Below, piece after piece: positions 59,582-64,000 of a DNA stretch of 64,000 bases. Position 1 is the first letter of the stretch. Each line of letters begins with the position of its first letter. The notes beneath the pieces are model-generated. The model had not been told where the DNA came from. It worked only from the letters and a program-made list of their open reading frames with translations, and made no database searches. The translations under genes were made by a program, and so were the position numbers. Origin of the DNA: Thalassococcus_A lentus (lineage in GTDB: Bacteria > Pseudomonadota > Alphaproteobacteria > Rhodobacterales > Rhodobacteraceae); assembly GCF_028023555.1 (NCBI RefSeq), contig NZ_JAQIOY010000001.1, forward strand, positions 496,001 to 560,000, read 5' to 3'.

Positions 59582-61603
59582 TTATCCCAGCGGCCATGGC
59601 AGCTTGACGAGATCCTGCAGCAATCCTGCCGGGAAATCGCGGTTCAGCAGCCCTGCCATCATGCAGATGAACCCGATTCCTGCGACGGTGTAGAGGGCGG
59701 CAAAACCCCAACTGCGACGCGCCCGTACCCGAATAAAGGCGAACAGGAATATCGCCAGCGCCAGCACAAAGCCCAGCAGCGCGGTCAATGCCAGCAGACC
59801 TGCAAACCAAGCGAGCGTCGACCACAGGCCGTGTTCATTCTTCTCTTCGGCCTCGCGGTCAGCGAACAGCGCATGTGTTTCCGGCTTTAGCATCATCTGG
59901 ATCAGGACGATCAGACAGGCCACAATCGCGACACCAGCAACAAAGGTTGGGAACACGCGGTCGGCCTTGGCGTAGTCCGGAATCATGGCTGCGTTGGTGT
60001 AGGCCACCAGAAGATAGCCAAGAACGGCGATAAGGAAGATCATAGGCGCGCGCTTGCCGCCTGAATTGACTTCGCCCTCGGCCATGATCGACTTGGCTTG
60101 ACGCAGGCCGATGACGACGGAAAGAAGCGTTATGATGATCAGCACGATCACAATCGGCGAAAAGATGTAGTCGAGCCCCTCTTCAAAGCTTTTGCGGAAA
60201 CGGGAAGCCGCAATTTGGACTGCCTGGTTCGCGTAGGTTTCAGCCGGGTTGGAGAGGACAAAACCAATCAGAAACGCAGGGCGGGACCAATCAAACCGCC
60301 GCATGAGAATGCCCAGCAGACCAATCGAAAAGAGCGCAACAAGATCCAGAATATCCTGCCCAGACTGGAACGCAGCAAAGGCGATGATCATGAACAGGAA
60401 AGGCGCCAGAAGCGAAAAGGGGATCGTTGTCAGCCGTGCAATACCGCCAGAGGCAGCAATGCAGATCAGGGTGCCAACCACATTGGCCAGCGCGAGCAGC
60501 CAGACAATGGCGTAGGTAATATCGAGGTTGTTCTTGAGCATCGAAGGCCCGACCTCGATGTTACCCGAGCCCAGCAGGGCAATCGCGCCAATGAAGATCG
60601 CCATCGATCCGGAACCGGGAATACCAAAGAGCAGCGTCGGAACCAAACCGCCACCTTCTTTCGCGTTGTTCGAGCTTTCTGGCCCGATCACGCCGCGCAC
60701 TTCACCAGAACCGAACTTGGACTTGTCCTTTGTTGTCTGGACTGCGTGCCCATAGGCAATCCAGTCAACGACAGAACCACCCAGACCGGGGATCACACCG
60801 ACAACCACGCCGATGATGGAGCAGCGAACAGACAACCAGATGTTGGCGAACCAGTCTTTGACACCGGACAGCCAGCCACCGCCCAGCGGTTTGCGATCAG
60901 AAATTGCACGGTCCTGCCGCAGCAGTGCGACGATTTCAGGAATGGCGAAAATGCCCAATCCAACGATGACCAGTTTCAAACCGTCGATCAGATAGGGCAT
61001 GTCGTAGGTCGCCATGCGCAGTTCTCCCGCGCTGTCGCCTTCTCCGATGGTGCCGATCATCATGCCAAGACCAGCGGCGGCGATGCCCTTGAGTGCAACG
61101 CGCCCCGCCAGAATGCCGACCATCGACAGGCCGAAGATCGTGATCATCAACAATTCCGGTGTACGGAACTCCAATACAATGGGGCGTGCGACCAGTATGA
61201 ATACCGTCAGGAAAGCAGCGCCAACCAATCCACCAAACAACGAGGAGGCAAAGGCAGCCGACAAGGCTCGGGCCGCTTGGCCTTTCTTTGCCATTGGGAA
61301 CCCGTCGAGAACGGTCGCCTGACTGGCGGATGAGCCGGGAATGCCCATAAGAACAGAGGCAAAGGTATCTGAAGTCGGAACCACCGCGACCATGCCGATC
61401 ATCAGCGCAAGGCCCAGAACGGGATCCATCCCGAACATAAACGGCAACAAGAGCGACAGTCCCGCGATGCCACCCAGACCGGGGAACACGCCGATACAAA
61501 GGCCCATCACAACGCCAAGCACAAGGTAGCCCAGCACAATGGGTTGCGCGATCAGTCCCGCGGCGTCGGACAACGCGGGCAGTGCAACAGAGAGCACGTC
61601 CAT
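59582..61603 (-). CDS. tctA: tripartite tricarboxylate permease, TctA-TctB fusion
   Basis: 673 residues. Residues 1-500 are the large TctA permease (VFPGLGGIAGLSLLLPFMFG, GVIPGLGGSVVDWIAYGHAVQTT, cited by ends). Residues 530-673 add about four membrane helices in the TctB pattern, after a cytosolic linker (ALFADREAEEKNEHGLW). A separate tctB gene is not present, so the two permease subunits are one chain. It imports the tricarboxylate captured by TctC using the ion gradient. Confidence 0.9.
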   Translation of the reverse strand: MDVLSVALPALSDAAGLIAQPIVLGYLVLGVVMGLCIGVFPGLGGIAGLSLLLPFMFGMDPVLGLALMIGMVAVVPTSDTFASVLMGIPGSSASQATVLDGFPMAKKGQAARALSAAFASSLFGGLVGAAFLTVFILVARPIVLEFRTPELLMITIFGLSMVGILAGRVALKGIAAAGLGMMIGTIGEGDSAGELRMATYDMPYLIDGLKLVIVGLGIFAIPEIVALLRQDRAISDRKPLGGGWLSGVKDWFANIWLSVRCSIIGVVVGVIPGLGGSVVDWIAYGHAVQTTKDKSKFGSGEVRGVIGPESSNNAKEGGGLVPTLLFGIPGSGSMAIFIGAIALLGSGNIEVGPSMLKNNLDITYAIVWLLALANVVGTLICIAASGGIARLTTIPFSLLAPFLFMIIAFAAFQSGQDILDLVALFSIGLLGILMRRFDWSRPAFLIGFVLSNPAETYANQAVQIAASRFRKSFEEGLDYIFSPIVIVLIIITLLSVVIGLRQAKSIMAEGEVNSGGKRAPMIFLIAVLGYLLVAYTNAAMIPDYAKADRVFPTFVAGVAIVACLIVLIQMMLKPETHALFADREAEEKNEHGLWSTLAWFAGLLALTALLGFVLALAIFLFAFIRVRARRSWGFAALYTVAGIGFICMMAGLLNRDFPAGLLQDLVKLPWPLG

Positions 61604-61631
61604 GGTTCAGACTTTCAGGTTAAACGCATTG

Positions 61632-61661
61632 GCGCGGGGCAGGCCAATGCCCGCCCCGCGC
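61632..61661 (-). other. intercistronic hairpin between tctC and tctA
   Basis: GCGCGGGGC pairs with GCCCCGCGC over a 12-nt loop. The minus-strand tail (CAATGCGTTTAACC) is not a strong U tract. It would stabilise the tctC message and reduce read-through, so binding protein exceeds permease. Confidence 0.6.
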
Positions 61662-61668
61662 GCGGTCT

Positions 61669-62781
61669 TTAGTTCAGCGAAACGCCGTAGCGATCCTTGA
61701 GCCAGCCAACGACAAAGTCTTTGGCCGCTTGCGGAACTTGCGTCGCACTCGCGAGTGCGCCTGTGGCTTCGTCACCGGTCATCTGTGGGTATACGCCCAG
61801 GCGGCCGGATGAGATTTCTGCAAAGTCTGCGCGGGCTTTGACGGCTTCAAACGCGGCCGTGTAGGTCACGATGGCATCCTCGGACGCGCCTGCGGGCAGG
61901 AAGACCATTTTCTGTGCCGGGAAACCCGCAACAAAGAATGCTTTCCATGCTTCCCACTGTTCACCGGATGTTTCGCAGCCGTCTGTGGCTTCGCAAACTT
62001 CCTTGAACGTTGGCATGTCTGGGAATGTCGGGTCACGTACAATGTTGCCATCGGCGTCCAGTGCGCCCCAGGACATCATTGGAACCGCTGTGCCTGCTTC
62101 GACCAGAGGTGTCACACCCTTCAGGAAGGACGACGACGTCTGGTAGTCGATGTTTGCTTCGCCGCGTTCGAACATCAGGCGGCCGTCGCCGCGACCCTTG
62201 ATGCCAAAGACAGGCTCAACATTCAGACCCAGCATTTCCCATGCCAGCAGCGGCACAAGGTCAAGACGGGTTGCGCCTTGCGAGCCATAGATGAAATCTG
62301 TGTCCCGCAGACCAGAGGCATCGAGACCGTCCATTTTGCCAGCCAGTTCTGGTGGCAGATAGGCAACGCCGCCTGTGCCCGAGGCCAGAACAACGTTCCA
62401 ATCGTTGTATTCATAGCGAACGCGCGGATCACCCAGAAGATAGGGGAACTGAGTGGAGCCGGACGAGCCAAAGATCAGCGTGCCTTCGCTGTCTTCAAAA
62501 GACTGTTCCTGGAACCAGTTCGCGCCTTTGGTTGATCCCGCGCCCGGCATAAACTTGACGACAACTGTTGGCTGGCCAGGAAGCGCTTCGGACAGAAGCG
62601 GGGCGTAGAAGTTGGCCCATTTGGCCGAACCGCCGGTTTCCGAGAAGGGGATTACCCACTCCACGGTCTTCCCGGAAAGGTCGATGCCGTGACCGCCTGC
62701 GGTTGCAGAGGTCGCAAAGCTTGCCGCTGCTGCGGCCACAAGGCTCATTGCCACGCGACGCGTGGTTTTCATGAAGTTCAT
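61669..62781 (-). CDS. tctC: tripartite tricarboxylate binding protein TctC
   Basis: 370 residues from ATG ending 62781 (GGGAGGAA upstream). Signal peptide to SATA-GG. Bug-type fold: TVEWVIPFSETGGSAKWANFY (cited by its ends), VVKFMPGAGSTKGANWF and GSSGSTQFPYLLGDPRVRY line the carboxylate cleft. Divergent from tctD. One Cys pair (CEATDGCETSG) may form a disulfide. Confidence 0.92.
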   Translation of the reverse strand: MNFMKTTRRVAMSLVAAAAASFATSATAGGHGIDLSGKTVEWVIPFSETGGSAKWANFYAPLLSEALPGQPTVVVKFMPGAGSTKGANWFQEQSFEDSEGTLIFGSSGSTQFPYLLGDPRVRYEYNDWNVVLASGTGGVAYLPPELAGKMDGLDASGLRDTDFIYGSQGATRLDLVPLLAWEMLGLNVEPVFGIKGRGDGRLMFERGEANIDYQTSSSFLKGVTPLVEAGTAVPMMSWGALDADGNIVRDPTFPDMPTFKEVCEATDGCETSGEQWEAWKAFFVAGFPAQKMVFLPAGASEDAIVTYTAAFEAVKARADFAEISSGRLGVYPQMTGDEATGALASATQVPQAAKDFVVGWLKDRYGVSLN

Positions 62782-62863
62782 AGTTTCCTCCCAATACATG
62801 ATCCGGTTGATCAGATCACAAATCTCAAACGGGTGATTCCCGCCTTCGTACTGGCAGCCTAGA

Positions 62864-62891
62864 GGATGAAGCTTGCATCAAGCCTTCATCC
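62864..62891. promoter_or_regulatory. inverted repeat in the tctC/tctD gap
   Basis: GGATGAAGCTTG and CAAGCCTTCATCC are inverted arms with a 3-nt centre and one extra base. Placed between the divergent tctC and tctD starts, it is a candidate site for TctD. Inferred. Confidence 0.5.
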
Positions 62892-62909
62892 CCGCGAAAA
62901 ATGATTGCT

Positions 62910-63578
62910 ATGCGAATAACCGTGGTCGAAGACAATGAAGGCTTGCGCAAGGGCCTGACATACCGCCTTCAGGATGAAGGGCATTCCGTTGACGCCTTGT
63001 CTGACGGGTTGGAGGCGTCGAGCTTTCTGGGGCAGGAGGAAAGCGATCTTGTGGTTCTGGACATCAATTTGCCGGGCCAGACAGGATTGGATGTGCTGCG
63101 CGACATGCGCGCCCGCAATGATCACAGGCCGGTAATTTTGCTGACAGCCCGAGGCGAAACCGAAGACCGGGTTGTCGGGCTTGATGCGGGGGCGGATGAC
63201 TATCTGGTCAAACCCTTTGCAATGGACGAACTGGTTGCTCGTGTTCGGGCCTTGTCGCGGCGCGGTGCGGTCGCACCAAGACGCAGCATTGCGCTGGGCG
63301 CACTGGAATTGGAGCTGGAACCGCTGCAACTGATTGCTCCGGATGGCCCTTTGGATGTTCCGCGTCGTGAGCTTTCTGTGCTTTCGGCACTGGCCCGCAG
63401 TTCGGCATCTGCGATCAGCAAAACGCAGCTGCTTGACGCCGTCTACGGTGCGGGTGCGGACGCAGACGAAAAGGTGATTGAGGTCTACATTTCGCGGCTC
63501 CGCAAACGACTCGCTCCGCACGGGGTTTCCATCTCGGTTAAACGCGGCATTGGATATTCTCTTGAGGCCCGGGGATGA
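62910..63578 (+). CDS. tctD: two-component response regulator TctD
   Basis: 222 residues from ATG 62910 (ATG 62901 is equally possible). Receiver: EDN acidic pair, D51 phosphorylation site in VVLDINLPG, T/S in LLTARGE and Lys in DDYLVKPF. C-terminal OmpR/PhoB winged helix with VIEVYISRLRKRL. Activates tct genes in Salmonella in response to citrate/tricarballylate-type acids. Stop overlaps the kinase start (ATGA). Confidence 0.92.
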   Translation: MRITVVEDNEGLRKGLTYRLQDEGHSVDALSDGLEASSFLGQEESDLVVLDINLPGQTGLDVLRDMRARNDHRPVILLTARGETEDRVVGLDAGADDYLVKPFAMDELVARVRALSRRGAVAPRRSIALGALELELEPLQLIAPDGPLDVPRRELSVLSALARSSASAISKTQLLDAVYGAGADADEKVIEVYISRLRKRLAPHGVSISVKRGIGYSLEARG

Positions 63579-64000
63579 CACGTCGCGTTTCGCTTAGGGC
63601 GCGTCTGACGTTGGTCATTCTGCCCCCTGTTCTGGGGGTCGCTTTGATTGCCGGGCTGTGGCAGTTGAACGGGGCCCGCGAAACAGCGGACGGTGTTTTC
63701 AACAAATCCATGCTTTCGGCCGCTGTTGCGGTTGCAAACGACGTTGCAATCTCGGGCGGGGATGCCCTGTCGCCGCGCACACGCGATATTCTGTCCAGCA
63801 CGTCTGGCGGGCAGGTGTTCTATCACGTTTTTGCTCCGGACGGTGTTATCGTTGCGGGCTATGCCACACCGCCTGTTGGTATTCCCCGGACAGGCGAAGA
63901 AAGCGCAGAGCCAACCTTTTTTCGGGCAGCATACCTCGGCCGGGATGTCAGTGGCGTGCGGTTGCAAACGCGCACGCAGATCGAAGGCTTTACCGGGCTA
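63575..64000 (+). CDS. tctE: sensor histidine kinase TctE, C-terminus outside window
   Basis: 142 residues are visible. MTRRVSLRARLTLVILPPVL begins the first membrane helix and a periplasmic sensor domain of at least 110 residues follows (DVAISGGDALSPRTRDILS, VFYHVFAPDGVIVAGYATPP). The dimerisation, kinase and second membrane regions lie beyond base 64000. Coupled to tctD by a 4-nt overlap. Confidence 0.9.
   Translation, partial: MTRRVSLRARLTLVILPPVLGVALIAGLWQLNGARETADGVFNKSMLSAAVAVANDVAISGGDALSPRTRDILSSTSGGQVFYHVFAPDGVIVAGYATPPVGIPRTGEESAEPTFFRAAYLGRDVSGVRLQTRTQIEGFTGL

Noticed and set aside
60098..61333. 411-residue open frame antisense to tctA
   Set aside because: Low-complexity Asn/Asp/Arg/Gln composition and exact overlap with a clear membrane permease gene.
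1..64000. tRNA, rRNA, CRISPR, insertion sequence, prophage or integrase
   Set aside because: All gaps over about 100 nt were read on both strands and none shows cloverleaf arms, spaced repeats, transposase motifs or attachment-site structure.

Overview
The window looks like a chromosomal piece of a marine Rhodobacterales (Roseobacter-group) alphaproteobacterium. The evidence is an F0 ATP synthase operon with split b and b' subunits (I-a-c-b'-b), a MipZ division-site ATPase, an Irr-type iron control element in front of a rubrerythrin-CCC1 (MbfA) gene, the ffh-rpsP-rimM-trmD-rplS-rpmE order, a class I bacterial fructose-bisphosphate aldolase, and moderate-to-high GC with tightly overlapping genes. 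I saw no rRNA, tRNA, CRISPR array, insertion sequence or prophage.

Layout. 1-3379 (minus): an operon headed by a small secreted peptide and a TetR regulator, then S-formylglutathione hydrolase, a YaiI/DUF188 protein, a HAD phosphatase and an alpha/beta hydrolase cut by the window edge. 3395-3514 is a dense regulatory region shared with the divergent mbfA. 4500-9753: msrC, a thiolase, an STAS / RsbW-like partner-switch pair, a two-copy structured repeat, a gamma-glutamyltransferase-like enzyme and a DUF805 protein. 9770-21278: aldolase, a P450 coupled to a membrane hydrolase, an MFS transporter, zapE, two tandem LysM proteins, a degenerate rhodanese, folC, accD and a CPBP protease. 21420-26264: ilvD, a lipoprotein, two unknown proteins and an EamA permease.

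26265-34227 is a polyamine island: periplasmic binding protein, ATPase and two permeases (potFGHI type), a PuuB-like oxidase, a divergent GntR/FCD regulator and an omega-aminotransferase. 34504-41398 holds mipZ with a coupled small membrane protein, the F0 genes, an ArsR regulator, and a LysR regulator with an EamA permease divergent from azoR.

41689-53258 is the ribosome/SRP operon region (ffh, rpsP, rimM, trmD, rplS, rpmE), loaded with non-housekeeping passengers: a DUF4268 nuclease-fold protein, five consecutive overlapping GNAT acetyltransferases, a chorismate mutase, a 46-residue membrane peptide, a sulfotransferase-like protein, an unknown membrane protein and a 2-oxoglutarate-oxygenase-like protein. 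I regard this as the most unusual part of the window.

53346-64000 is a tricarboxylate utilisation island: TcuA/TcuB (tricarballylate dehydrogenase and its electron-transfer partner), a GntR regulator with a perfect palindromic operator, an AbrB-type membrane protein, a D-2-hydroxyacid dehydrogenase, a PrpF-family isomerase, a fused TctA-TctB permease, the TctC binding protein and a divergent TctD/TctE two-component system, whose kinase gene runs off the window.
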